Shown here: positions 17,413 through 24,503 of the stretch, one piece after another
Layout: the number at the start of each line of letters is the position of its first letter
Position numbering within the stretch: position 1 is the first letter of the stretch
Source: an uncultured Lachnospiraceae bacterium
Lineage (GTDB): Bacteria; Bacillota; Clostridia; Lachnospirales; Lachnospiraceae
Reading direction: 5' to 3'
Assembly: GCA_910577675.1 (NCBI GenBank)
Contig: CAJTOR010000041.1
Span: 1 to 35,237 of the forward strand
DNA: 35,237 nucleotides
The notes under the pieces: generated by a model
What the model saw: the letters and a program-made list of their open reading frames with translations, nothing else
Told to the model about the DNA's origin: nothing
The model's database searches: none
Translations under genes and position numbers: made by a program

Positions 17413-18030
17413 TTATTCTTCTTCGCGCCATTCCCCATCCGAAGCCCATTGGCATTCCATTATTTTCATGTCGGAGAAGGTTGCCCTGTATGACCCTGTT
17501 GTCGGGCTGCATGCATAGATTCCAAATGTAATTTCACCCGCGCCCTCCCACATATGAAAGATTCGCATCTGTTTAAAATTTATGCCGTCCGTGCTGCATT
17601 CAATACAGTAATCGCTTTCCCTGCGGCTGAATCGATACCACATCTCCTTTATATCCGATGGGATGTCTGTGGTTGCCCAATCGGAATACCCGTGATTTGT
17701 AACTACACTTCCCAGCCGCTGGAACTTTTCGTTTTCATATTCTATTGACGCTTTGAACCAGTTATCACTGTCTAAATACATTGCCACGCCGCACTGGTCA
17801 AAACGCTCTGAGCTTTCAAAATGTGTTTTTACAATAAAGGAAAAATATTTTTCGGAAGTTCTTGCCTGCAAAACAGGAGCGTTGTCGTTCGTGAACCCGT
17901 AATAGGTGCGCTGCCAGAGATCCGTACCTTTTTCCGTGGTGATAATAATGCTGTCACCCAAAATTTCTGTTTTTACAGGTTTGCGCGTCCATTCAGGGTT
18001 CATTTTTAAAAAGTCTGTTTTTTCTTTCAT
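17413..18030 (-). CDS. DUF1349 family protein (concanavalin-like fold)
   Basis: A 205-residue cytoplasmic protein of the DUF1349 family. Family features are DLWQRTYYGFTNDNAPVL, the strand FSFIVKTHFESSERFDQCGVAMYLDSDNWFKASIEYEN (about 63-100), and GEITFGIYACSPTTGSYRATFSDMKI near the end. These proteins have a jelly-roll fold related to concanavalin A-like lectins and are often encoded with sugar transport or hydrolysis genes; a carbohydrate-related role is inferred. TAGGAGG lies 9 bases before the start. It follows the MFS transporter gene after 22 bp and is probably in one operon with it. Confidence 0.85.
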   Translation of the reverse strand: MKEKTDFLKMNPEWTRKPVKTEILGDSIIITTEKGTDLWQRTYYGFTNDNAPVLQARTSEKYFSFIVKTHFESSERFDQCGVAMYLDSDNWFKASIEYENEKFQRLGSVVTNHGYSDWATTDIPSDIKEMWYRFSRRESDYCIECSTDGINFKQMRIFHMWEGAGEITFGIYACSPTTGSYRATFSDMKIMECQWASDGEWREEE

Positions 18031-18052
18031 TTTTTAATACCTCCTAGATTTT

Positions 18053-19243
18053 TTAATTTTTAGCGGATGCCTTCGGCTTTTTAAGCAGGAGAATCCCCAC
18101 AATCAACAGGAATGGAAATATAATTGCGGCGAGGATTCCCTTTTTCAGGTTATCCGATGCTATACTTGAAATATATCCTACCAGCGAAGGACCGCCGGAG
18201 CATCCCAAGTCCCCTGCAAGTGCAAGCAATGCGAACATGGCTGTACCACCGTTCCTGATTGCCGCGGATGCTTTGCTAAAGCTGCCGGGCCACATGATCC
18301 CGACGGATAATCCGCAGACCCCACATCCAACAAGTGATAAAAATGGGGAAGGGGAGAGGGAGATACACAGGTAGGAGGCGATGCAGAGCACTCCACTGCC
18401 GATCATAAATTTATCCAGATTGATTCTGTCGCCAAATTTTCCATAGAAGGCTCTTGCGCTGCCCATCAAAATAGCAAATGTCATAGGACCTGCCAGATCC
18501 CCGATTGTTTTGCCAACGCCGAGTCCGCGTTCAGCAAATGTGGATGCCCACTGGCTTACTGCCTGTTCGCTTGCCCCTGCGCAGAGCATCATAAGCATAA
18601 GCAGCCAAAATATTCGGTTTTTAAAAAGGGTGGGCATGGATGCCCCGGTTTCGCCATCTTTAACAAGGGGTGCAAGTGGTACTCTTGAAAAAAGGAAGGC
18701 GTTTGCAAGCGGTATAATAATCCAGATACAGGTCAGTATTTTCCAGTTATCAATGCCAAAAATTCTGAAAAACAGTGTGGAGAAAAGCACCACTCCCACA
18801 TGACCCCAGCAATAAAATGAGTGGAGCAGGCTCATGGTTTTTTCTTTATTTTTGCTAGGGCAGCTTTCCACAATCGGGCTGACTAATACCTCGAGCAGTC
18901 CACCGCCCAAGGCGTAAATTGTAACAGATATTAAAAGTCCTATGTAGGCATCCGGTAATATTTCTGGCAGTACGGAAAGCCCCAACAATCCGAGTGCCGA
19001 GAAGATATGTGCGGCCACTGCACAGACCCGGTAACCAATTTTATCAACAAAGCCGGCGGACAGTAAATCTACCAGGAGCTGGATACCGAAGTTAAACGTG
19101 ATTAACAGGGTAATCTTGCTAAGTGGAATGTTGTACGCACTCTCGAAGGTTAAAAAAAGCAGTGGCACAAAATTGTTTACGATTGCCTGGACGATATAGC
19201 CCAGGAAACAGGCGTATATTGTTTTTTGATATTTGTTGTCCAT
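18053..19243 (-). CDS. MFS transporter, sugar permease-like
   Basis: A 396-residue membrane protein with about 12 hydrophobic segments. Features that fit the major facilitator superfamily (FucP/sugar branch) are the loop LLSAGFVDKIGYRVCAV after segment 2, ARAFYGKFGDRINLDKFM in the second half, and many Gly/Ser-rich helices. AAAGGAG lies 9 bases before the ATG. It heads an operon with the DUF1349 gene and is divergent from an AraC regulator whose N-terminal cupin domain is of the sugar-binding kind. A sugar or glycoside uptake role is likely but the substrate is not visible. Confidence 0.88.
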   Translation of the reverse strand: MDNKYQKTIYACFLGYIVQAIVNNFVPLLFLTFESAYNIPLSKITLLITFNFGIQLLVDLLSAGFVDKIGYRVCAVAAHIFSALGLLGLSVLPEILPDAYIGLLISVTIYALGGGLLEVLVSPIVESCPSKNKEKTMSLLHSFYCWGHVGVVLFSTLFFRIFGIDNWKILTCIWIIIPLANAFLFSRVPLAPLVKDGETGASMPTLFKNRIFWLLMLMMLCAGASEQAVSQWASTFAERGLGVGKTIGDLAGPMTFAILMGSARAFYGKFGDRINLDKFMIGSGVLCIASYLCISLSPSPFLSLVGCGVCGLSVGIMWPGSFSKASAAIRNGGTAMFALLALAGDLGCSGGPSLVGYISSIASDNLKKGILAAIIFPFLLIVGILLLKKPKASAKN

Positions 19244-19266
19244 AAAGATTTACTCCTTTTATTGGT

Positions 19267-19287
19267 TAATATCTGCTGGTATTATAC
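19267..19287. promoter_or_regulatory. Candidate AraC-regulator site, copy 1
   Basis: TAATATCT, five bases, TATTATAC: 17 of 21 positions equal copy 2 at 19379. It lies 24 bp upstream of the MFS start codon, where it may overlap the MFS promoter. Confidence 0.5.
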
Positions 19288-19378
19288 ATATTGTACCAAT
19301 ATGTACCCGCCAGGGGATGCGCACAATTCGCTGTGGTAATTATTTTCCCTTTTGATTGAATGTGAATTGGCGATGGTG

Positions 19379-19399
19379 TAATATCTTTCGATATTATAC
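19379..19399. promoter_or_regulatory. Candidate AraC-regulator site, copy 2
   Basis: TAATATCT, five bases, TATTATAC. It is the core of an imperfect palindrome (arms at 19373-19385 and 19390-19402, one mismatch, 4-base loop). It lies 112 bp from copy 1, in the middle of the divergent region, and fits a two-site operator. Confidence 0.55.
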
Positions 19400-19554
19400 C
19401 ATGATAAAAAAACGAAACAATTGATTTTCTCACGTTTTTATAGTACTATATCACCATTCGATAATGATTTGAAAAGAGATATTTACTGGAGGGCAGATGT
19501 GGGTCAGTTTATGTTGATTACCGGCGCACAAATAAAAATATTATATAGGATCGG

Positions 19555-20448
19555 GTGAATGGGATGCAGAGGATTTTGACAACGGATGATTTGAGGGAAA
19601 CGAAACAACATGGGCAGCCGGATTTTCCGATACAGTATTATCTTGATGATACAAGGGATTTTTATAATAGCCAGGTGGATTGGCACTGGCACAATGAGTT
19701 TGAGATTGTGGCAGTATCGGAGGGTGTTGTCGATTGTCATGTGGGACAGGAAAGTTTTCGGTTAAAGGCGGGGGAGGCTGTTTTTATCAATAGCAGGGTG
19801 CTTCACCAGTTTACTGCCAAAGATTACGGTATTATGCCAAATATTGTTTTTTCGCCTGAATTTATAGCACCCGAACAAACGGTGATTTATGATAAATTTA
19901 TTGCGCCAATCGAAAAATCAACTATGGAATATTTGGTGTTTAAAAATACCTGTGAATGGCATAACAGGGTATTAGAACTTCTGTCAACATTATTTTACGA
20001 AATATCGGTGGATGGGTTTAATGAGTTGAAGGTTAGGAATATTCTTTCGGAGGCATGGGTAATTATTTTGGAGCAGGTGCGGCATACTTTAAGGGAAAAT
20101 AATTGTGTAAACGATGCCAATTCTTCCGGCAACAGTGTAAAACTTATGATTCAGTATATCGGAGCGCATTATATGGAAGAAATAAGCCTTAATGATATAG
20201 CAGCTTCGGTCAATATCAGCAAGAATACGGCAATGCGATATTTTGCAGCAAATATCGGTGTGTCCCCGGTGGATTATTTGATTAAATACCGGATTGGAAT
20301 TTCCTGCAAGATGCTTAGGGAAACCTCGGATAAGATTTCACATATTGCGGGCTGTGTCGGGTATGAGAACACAAGTTATTTTTGCAGGCTTTTCCGGAAA
20401 TATGTCGGGGTATCCCCAAAAAAGTACCGGGAGCAATCAGGATATTAA
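19555..20448 (+). CDS. AraC-family regulator with cupin sensor domain
   Basis: A 297-residue regulator. Residues about 40-100 form a cupin: WHWHNEFEIVAVSEGVVDCHVGQESFRLKAGEAVFINSRVLHQF. Residues about 195-295 form the double helix-turn-helix: ISLNDIAASVNISKNTAMRYF and KISHIAGCVGYENTSYFCRLFRKYVGVSPKKYRE. Proteins of this type sense a sugar or related small molecule and usually activate neighbouring genes, here most likely the divergent MFS and DUF1349 operon. The start is uncertain: GTG 19555 has AGGA 5 bases upstream, and ATG 19564 would be three residues shorter. Confidence 0.9.
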   Translation: MNGMQRILTTDDLRETKQHGQPDFPIQYYLDDTRDFYNSQVDWHWHNEFEIVAVSEGVVDCHVGQESFRLKAGEAVFINSRVLHQFTAKDYGIMPNIVFSPEFIAPEQTVIYDKFIAPIEKSTMEYLVFKNTCEWHNRVLELLSTLFYEISVDGFNELKVRNILSEAWVIILEQVRHTLRENNCVNDANSSGNSVKLMIQYIGAHYMEEISLNDIAASVNISKNTAMRYFAANIGVSPVDYLIKYRIGISCKMLRETSDKISHIAGCVGYENTSYFCRLFRKYVGVSPKKYREQSGY

Positions 20449-20559
20449 TTTTATAAAAACTTTTTTATATATGAGAGAATAAACAGAGTCATCCGTTTAA
20501 GTAGTGAAAGGTGTTTGATATTCAATAGTTTTGCAGCCTTTCAGAAAGGAGCAAAATCA

Positions 20560-21117
20560 ATGGATAACGGTGCAAGTAGCTACCGCCGTTTCCTTGATGG
20601 TGACGAGGGCGGTATCATGGAGGTCATAAGGGATTATAAGGACGGTTTGATTCTGTATCTGAACGGGTTTGTACAGAATATTTATACCGCGGAGGATCTG
20701 ATGGAGGATACCTTTGTCCGGTTGGTGGTAAAGAAACCGAAATTTTCTGCTAGGTATTCTTTTAAAACATGGCTGTATACCATAGGGCGCAATGTGGCGA
20801 TTGATTATTTGCGGCATAATTCGAAAACTGTTTCCGTTTCCTGTGAGGATTTGCAGAGGGTGCAGAGTGAGGAAGCCGGGATGGAAGCATCCTATTTAAA
20901 GGAGGAGCAGAAAATTATACTTCACAGGGCAATGGGGAGATTAAAATCGGAATATCGGCAAGTACTTTATCTGTCATTTTTTGAGGATTTTGATAACGGG
21001 CAGATCGCTGCCGTAATGAAAAAGAGCAAGCGCCAGGTGGAAAACCTTATGTACCGTGCGAAAATATCGCTGAAATCAGAACTGGATAAGGAGGGCTTTG
21101 TTTATGAAGGATTATAA
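20560..21117 (+). CDS. ECF-type RNA polymerase sigma factor
   Basis: A 185-residue sigma factor of the extracytoplasmic-function type. Region 2 is AEDLMEDTFVRLVVKKPKFSARYSFKTWLYTIGRNVAIDYLRHN (about 46-89). Region 4 is MGRLKSEYRQVLYLSFFEDFDNGQIAAVMKKSKRQVENLMYRAKISLKSEL (about 126-177). Regions 1 and 3 are absent, as expected. AAAGGAG lies 8 bases before the start at 20560. Its 3' end overlaps the next gene by 14 bases. That gene encodes a membrane protein with a short cytoplasmic N-terminus, which probably holds the sigma factor inactive until a signal arrives; this is inferred from the usual arrangement. Confidence 0.9.
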   Translation: MDNGASSYRRFLDGDEGGIMEVIRDYKDGLILYLNGFVQNIYTAEDLMEDTFVRLVVKKPKFSARYSFKTWLYTIGRNVAIDYLRHNSKTVSVSCEDLQRVQSEEAGMEASYLKEEQKIILHRAMGRLKSEYRQVLYLSFFEDFDNGQIAAVMKKSKRQVENLMYRAKISLKSELDKEGFVYEGL

Positions 21118-21976
21118 TGAAGTAGTGCAGGATGTATTGAAACGTAGCACAGAGAAAATCGAGAACAACAAAAAAAGGCAGCGCATTATTTTGCGCACGG
21201 GCTGTACGGTAGCCGCGTTTGGACTTGTGGCGGTGGTCGGCATAAGGGTGTGGTATGGGAGAAGCTTACGCCAGGAAGGGAATTCGGCAAAACAGTATAC
21301 CACTTTAAAGGATGACCAAATATCCGGCGGGAGGGATGATATTGTTTCTGATGTGGGTGGGAGCAAGGATCACAGTGCGGGAGAAATATCTGACATGGGT
21401 GGTGGAGGGATGGGGGGAGATAACACGATGGATGGTGATCCTTCCGGTTACAATGTGGGTGATGATAATGCCCCATCGGAAGGTATCAGGCTTCCCGGTG
21501 GAAACCCAAACGGATATGATATGACAACTGAGGGGGAGATGGATGGTGAAAGTCTACAGAATTCAGAAAGCTGTAGGCCTGCGCCAATGGGGGATGATAA
21601 TGAACCTGAGGAGGCGGTGGAAATGATCTCTTCCTATCCGGAAGATGTAACTTATTGTTATATGGCACCGGGAAACGGAGAATTTTTCTGTTCCAACCCG
21701 TTGATACATGCGATGGAGGAATATGGGGACGGAAAACTGTATAAGGTTGTGGTTGATTTGTTTTGCGGTGAGGAATTGGTCAGACCGTTTAGCGAGGAAG
21801 CGAAGCTTGAGTTTGAGAGGTTGTCCGAGCTTGGCTATACAGTACTATGGCAGAGCCTTGGGGAGGGTGAAAATATAAGATACTACTATATGCTCTGTGC
21901 AGAAGGCAAACAATTGAAGGAATTTGATGCGGGGGAGGATTACGGTTATATGTTCCGGTTTATTGATGAGCAGTAG
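21104..21976 (+). CDS. Single-pass membrane protein, probable sigma-factor partner
   Basis: A 290-residue protein with a charged cytoplasmic N-terminus (MKDYNEVVQDVLKRSTEKIENNKKRQR), one membrane segment (about 29-47) and an outside region. Residues about 52-165 are a low-complexity Gly/Asp/Met/Pro-rich linker (GGGGMGGD, GGNPNGYDM). The last 110 residues look folded (SYPEDVTYCYMAPGNG, YKVVVDLFCGEELV, YTVLWQSLGEGENIRYYYML). It overlaps the sigma gene, and its layout matches an anti-sigma or sensor protein, although no known zinc anti-sigma motif (HxxxCxxC) is present. The ATG at 21104 has GGAGGG 8 bases upstream; a TTG at 21098 is a weaker choice. Its stop codon abuts a T-box leader. Confidence 0.7.
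   Translation: MKDYNEVVQDVLKRSTEKIENNKKRQRIILRTGCTVAAFGLVAVVGIRVWYGRSLRQEGNSAKQYTTLKDDQISGGRDDIVSDVGGSKDHSAGEISDMGGGGMGGDNTMDGDPSGYNVGDDNAPSEGIRLPGGNPNGYDMTTEGEMDGESLQNSESCRPAPMGDDNEPEEAVEMISSYPEDVTYCYMAPGNGEFFCSNPLIHAMEEYGDGKLYKVVVDLFCGEELVRPFSEEAKLEFERLSELGYTVLWQSLGEGENIRYYYMLCAEGKQLKEFDAGEDYGYMFRFIDEQ
21924..21952 (+). promoter_or_regulatory. Possible promoter of the T-box transcript
   Basis: TTGATG (21924-21929), 17 bases, TATATG (21947-21952), inside the 3' end of the upstream gene. It would start transcription near 21959, just before the T-box. It is weak by sequence and is offered because the T-box begins directly at the stop codon. Confidence 0.35.
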
Positions 21977-21977
21977 A

Positions 21978-22185
21978 ATCCAGAGAGAACAGCATTTGGT
22001 GGAAGCTGTTTATGTGGAAATCAGATGAAAACCACTCCGGAGCTGTAATGCTGAAATGAGTAAGTGTTACCGTATGCCTGCGTTAAAGGATAGGATTTGA
22101 TGGAATCCGAAGTGAAAGATTAAGGTGGAACCGTGCTAAATGCACCCTTAGGACTATATTATTATGGTCTTAGGGGTGCTTTTCT
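21978..22185 (+). promoter_or_regulatory. T-box riboswitch, probable threonine (ACC) specifier
   Basis: A full T-box leader. Stem I starts with CCAGAGAGAAC and has the GGTGGAAGC segment. The specifier position (before CTCCGGAGC) reads ACC at 22031-22033, which is a threonine codon. The stem II region holds AGTAAGTGTTACCGT, and stem III pairs GGATT with AATCC (22093-22108). The T-box AAGGTGGAACCGTGC (22122-22136) forms the canonical antiterminator with GCACCCTT: AAGG pairs with CCTT, GTGC with GCAC, with a 7-base bulge TGGAACC. TGGA in the bulge suits a tRNA with U at the discriminator. A competing terminator follows. Uncharged tRNA should switch the downstream gene on. The downstream gene is a 2H phosphoesterase, not a synthetase. 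Specifier assignment is by motif alignment. Confidence 0.93.
22142..22185 (+). terminator. T-box attenuator hairpin
   Basis: GCACCCTTAGGAC (22142-22154) pairs with GTCTTAGGGGTGC (22167-22179) with G-T pairs, followed by TTTTCTT. The 5' arm overlaps the right half of the antiterminator, so the two structures exclude each other. Confidence 0.9.
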
Positions 22186-22186
22186 T

Positions 22187-22300
22187 ATGTTGTTGCCAAA
22201 ATTAAAGCTGAGAGCAGAGAGAAGAACATATTATGAAGGTTCTGCGAAAAAACGGGGGAAGTACGCCGTTGGTTTGGCAGTAGAAAAGAGTTTATTATGA
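22187..22300 (+). other. 37-codon open frame between the T-box and the 2H gene
   Basis: A small frame begins with ATG at 22187, right after the attenuator, and reads MLLPKLKLRAERRTYYEGSA, then AKKRGKYAVGLAVEKSLL. It is basic and has no clear ribosome site. It may be the remnant of a gene once under the T-box, or chance. The 162-base gap between terminator and 2H gene is otherwise empty. Confidence 0.2.
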
Positions 22301-22346
22301 GCATGCCTTAACAGGTGGTCAGTATGGTAAAGAGAGGTAGAATGGA

Positions 22347-22913
22347 ATGAAAGCGACGATCGTTTTAATTGCAGATAACAATGCGGAGAATTATGGTAGA
22401 AAATTGATGCTAAAAGCGCACAATTACGGAAAAATGGGATTTGAAATGGCGAGGCTGCCGCAGCATGTTTCCTTAAAACAGCCATTTGCAATTCCAAGTT
22501 TAGAGGATATGGAAGTATTCTTTGATGGATTTGCAAAATTACTATGTCCATTCGATATTGAGTTTGTGGGAATGGATGTATTTCCATCCAATGTATTAGG
22601 AGGAGCCGAATCTGGATGTATGAGCCTGCGCGTAAAGGAAACACCCCAGCTTGTAAATGCACAGAAAAGGTTGAACGAAGAGTTATATAAAATATTTGGA
22701 CCGTGCCCGGCAGAACATGACAGTGACTATGTTTTTCATATGACGTTTGCCATTGGCGGTGCGGACTATAATTCATATCAAAGGGCTTATAGCGAGTTGA
22801 TAATGAGTGATTATAATCGGACATTTAGGTTTAATAAGCTGGGGTTGCTATATTATGACGATGATAATATTACTCCGGGAACATATTTTTGCTATAAGGT
22901 TTGTGATATATAA
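22347..22913 (+). CDS. 2H phosphoesterase / 2'-5' RNA ligase family protein
   Basis: A 188-residue protein with the paired H-x-S/T motifs of the 2H phosphoesterase superfamily: QHVSLKQPF (His at about 40) and FHMTFAIG (His at about 131). The size is right for the family (about 170-200). Members open or form 2',3'-cyclic phosphate and 2'-5' links in RNA, or act on related nucleotides; the substrate here is unknown. A possible ribosome site (AGAGAGGTAG) precedes the ATG at 22347. It is the first well-supported gene behind a T-box leader, so its expression may respond to uncharged tRNA-Thr. That would be an uncommon target for a T-box. No gene follows for 290 bp, so it may be the only gene of the transcript. 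Confidence 0.85.
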   Translation: MKATIVLIADNNAENYGRKLMLKAHNYGKMGFEMARLPQHVSLKQPFAIPSLEDMEVFFDGFAKLLCPFDIEFVGMDVFPSNVLGGAESGCMSLRVKETPQLVNAQKRLNEELYKIFGPCPAEHDSDYVFHMTFAIGGADYNSYQRAYSELIMSDYNRTFRFNKLGLLYYDDDNITPGTYFCYKVCDI

Positions 22914-23208
22914 TGTTAAGAAAGTATAGATTTTCAGGTCGTTTATAAGGTGTTTGGGCAGATAATGTATTCTTGTGGAAAACTGTAGGAACAGTTGATT
23001 TTTGATGGTAAGAAAGATGAAATTTAAGTGGTTGTAAAATCCCACTTTGCCAACAATTAAGTATTTACAATCCTCCATGTAATATGATAAGATAGCAAAA
23101 GAATAGATTAAAAAGAATTGGAAAAATATGTAAATTTTGATTTATGTTTCATATAATATTAGTTTAATATTGTAAGGATAGCAAAGATATGGCGGGGGAC
23201 TTATTGTG

Positions 23209-23823
23209 ATGGCAAAGCTATATGTTTTGATGGGAAAAAGCGCGAGCGGCAAGGATACAGTCTATCACCGCCTTCTTGCCGATGGGGCATTGAATTTAAA
23301 ACCGGTTGTGCTTTATACGACGCGCCCGCGGCGCGAGGGCGAAGAGGATGGGCGGGATTACTATTTCGTGGACGCGGTAAGGATGCAGGAGCTTGATGCG
23401 GCGGGGAAGATTATCGAGCGGAGGGTATACCAGACCGTTTATGGGGCATGGCATTATTTTACGGCGGATGACGGGCAGATTGAGCGGAGCGGGCAGCAGG
23501 ATTATTTAATGATTGATACTCTCGAGGGGTATAAAAAACTCAGGACTTACTTTGGGGAAAATTCAGTGGTGCCGCTATATATAGAGGTGGAGGATGGCCT
23601 GCGCCTGTCGCGTGCACTTTGCAGGGAGCGTGCTCAGGCGCAGCCGAAATATGAGGAAATGTGCCGCAGATATCTTGCAGATGCGGAAGATTTCTCCGAG
23701 GAAAACCTTGCGGCGGCGGGTATTAAGATGGGGTACCAAAACGATAAACTCGAGGAATGTGTGCAGGAACTAAAAAATAGCATTATAATCGATAAGAATT
23801 CTGCTTGTACGAGGATACCTTAA
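23209..23823 (+). CDS. Guanylate-kinase-like nucleotide kinase
   Basis: A 204-residue protein of the guanylate kinase family. The P-loop is GKSASGKDT (about 9-17). The GMP-binding region follows as YTTRPRREGEEDGRDYYFVD (about 37-56), and the lid-type region has RALCRERAQAQPKYEEMCRRYLADAEDF. It should phosphorylate GMP or a similar nucleotide, but sequence around the lid departs from classical Gmk. It stands at the head of the yaaR-holB-ricT-trmN6-rsmI cluster, where Bacillus has thymidylate kinase. The ATG at 23209 (or the GTG three bases earlier) has GCGGGGG about 9 bases upstream. A promoter for yaaR lies between the two genes, so it may be transcribed separately. Confidence 0.85.
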   Translation: MAKLYVLMGKSASGKDTVYHRLLADGALNLKPVVLYTTRPRREGEEDGRDYYFVDAVRMQELDAAGKIIERRVYQTVYGAWHYFTADDGQIERSGQQDYLMIDTLEGYKKLRTYFGENSVVPLYIEVEDGLRLSRALCRERAQAQPKYEEMCRRYLADAEDFSEENLAAAGIKMGYQNDKLEECVQELKNSIIIDKNSACTRIP

Positions 23824-23872
23824 AGCAGATACAAACTTTTAAAAAAAAGAACAAAAATGCTTTTCCAAACTC

Positions 23873-23901
23873 TTGTATTTTTTTTCGGATTATGTTAAAA
23901 T
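23873..23901 (+). promoter_or_regulatory. Likely promoter of the yaaR-rsmI operon
   Basis: TTGTAT (23873-23878), 17 bases, TAAAAT (23896-23901). The start point would be near 23908, about 95 bases upstream of yaaR. Confidence 0.6.
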
Positions 23902-24001
23902 AAAATGTACTTTGGAACTTTTTGCGCCCTTTTTGTGCAGGCGGGGGACGCACTTTGTCCAATCATTACGCTGTGTTAGCTGCCGGGATATGGAGGACGG
24001 G

Positions 24002-24442
24002 ATGGAAATTAGGGTAAATCAGATGGGACAGGTGAATCAGGTCGAGCAGAAGGCTCCGGTTCAGGAATCGGATGGTTCCTTTAAATTCACCCTGATAAGC
24101 AATATCGAGGAGCAGGAGCTGGGTGCAAGGCTGCAGCTTATGATGGAAGAGATCACGATGCAGGGAAAGAAGCTTTCAAAGCATATGGACATCCGTGATA
24201 TGAAACATTACAGGGAGCTGATTAAAAATTTTATGAACGAGATCGTAAACCGCTCCCACAAGTTCTCCCGCGAGAATTTTTTGGATCGGCGCGGCAGGCA
24301 CAGGGTTTACGGGATGATTAAGCTGGTGGACAAAAATCTGGACGAACTGGCAGCGGCACTGATTGCGGACGAAAAGGACGGAATTGAGATTTTGAGCAAA
24401 ATCGATGAGATACAGGGACTTTTGCTGGACATTCTTGCGTAG
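24002..24442 (+). CDS. yaaR: YaaR family protein (DUF327)
   Basis: A 146-residue protein of the DUF327/YaaR family, all alpha-helical with characteristic ELGARLQLMMEEITMQGKKLSKHMDIRDMKHYRELIKNFMNEIVNRSHKFSRENFLDRRGRHRVYGMIKLVD (written here as the conserved block at about 38-104) and an acidic C-terminal helix. Its molecular role is not established. It is found beside holB in Firmicutes, as here. The start at 24002 has GGAGG 5-6 bases upstream; a longer frame from 23873 would run through the promoter and is rejected. Confidence 0.88.
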   Translation: MEIRVNQMGQVNQVEQKAPVQESDGSFKFTLISNIEEQELGARLQLMMEEITMQGKKLSKHMDIRDMKHYRELIKNFMNEIVNRSHKFSRENFLDRRGRHRVYGMIKLVDKNLDELAAALIADEKDGIEILSKIDEIQGLLLDILA

Positions 24443-24503
24443 GGGCGGAAACGTTGGTCGGGCGGTAGACTTGTAGGAAGCCAGTGGGGAAAGGCAGGAT
24501 CAT

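Larger units (their letters stand above)
19244..19554. other. 311-bp divergent control region between MFS and AraC genes
   Basis: This region should contain the promoters of both the leftward MFS operon and the rightward araC-type gene. It holds two related imperfect palindromes 112 bp apart (entries at 19267 and 19379). No small gene is evident. Confidence 0.6.

Noticed and set aside
9907..19324. 14-base match CAGGGGATGCGCAC at 9907 and 19311
   Set aside because: A few 14-base matches are expected by chance in 35 kb; the flanks show no further similarity.
22231..22824. 197-codon minus-strand open frame over the 2H gene
   Set aside because: It is the opposite-strand shadow of the 2H phosphoesterase gene, has no recognisable domain, and the plus-strand protein has clear catalytic motifs.
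23942..23962. Small palindromic element GGGGGACGCACTTTGTCC before yaaR as a repeat family member
   Set aside because: Only one copy is seen in the window and the stem is just four bases, so a repeat family cannot be supported.
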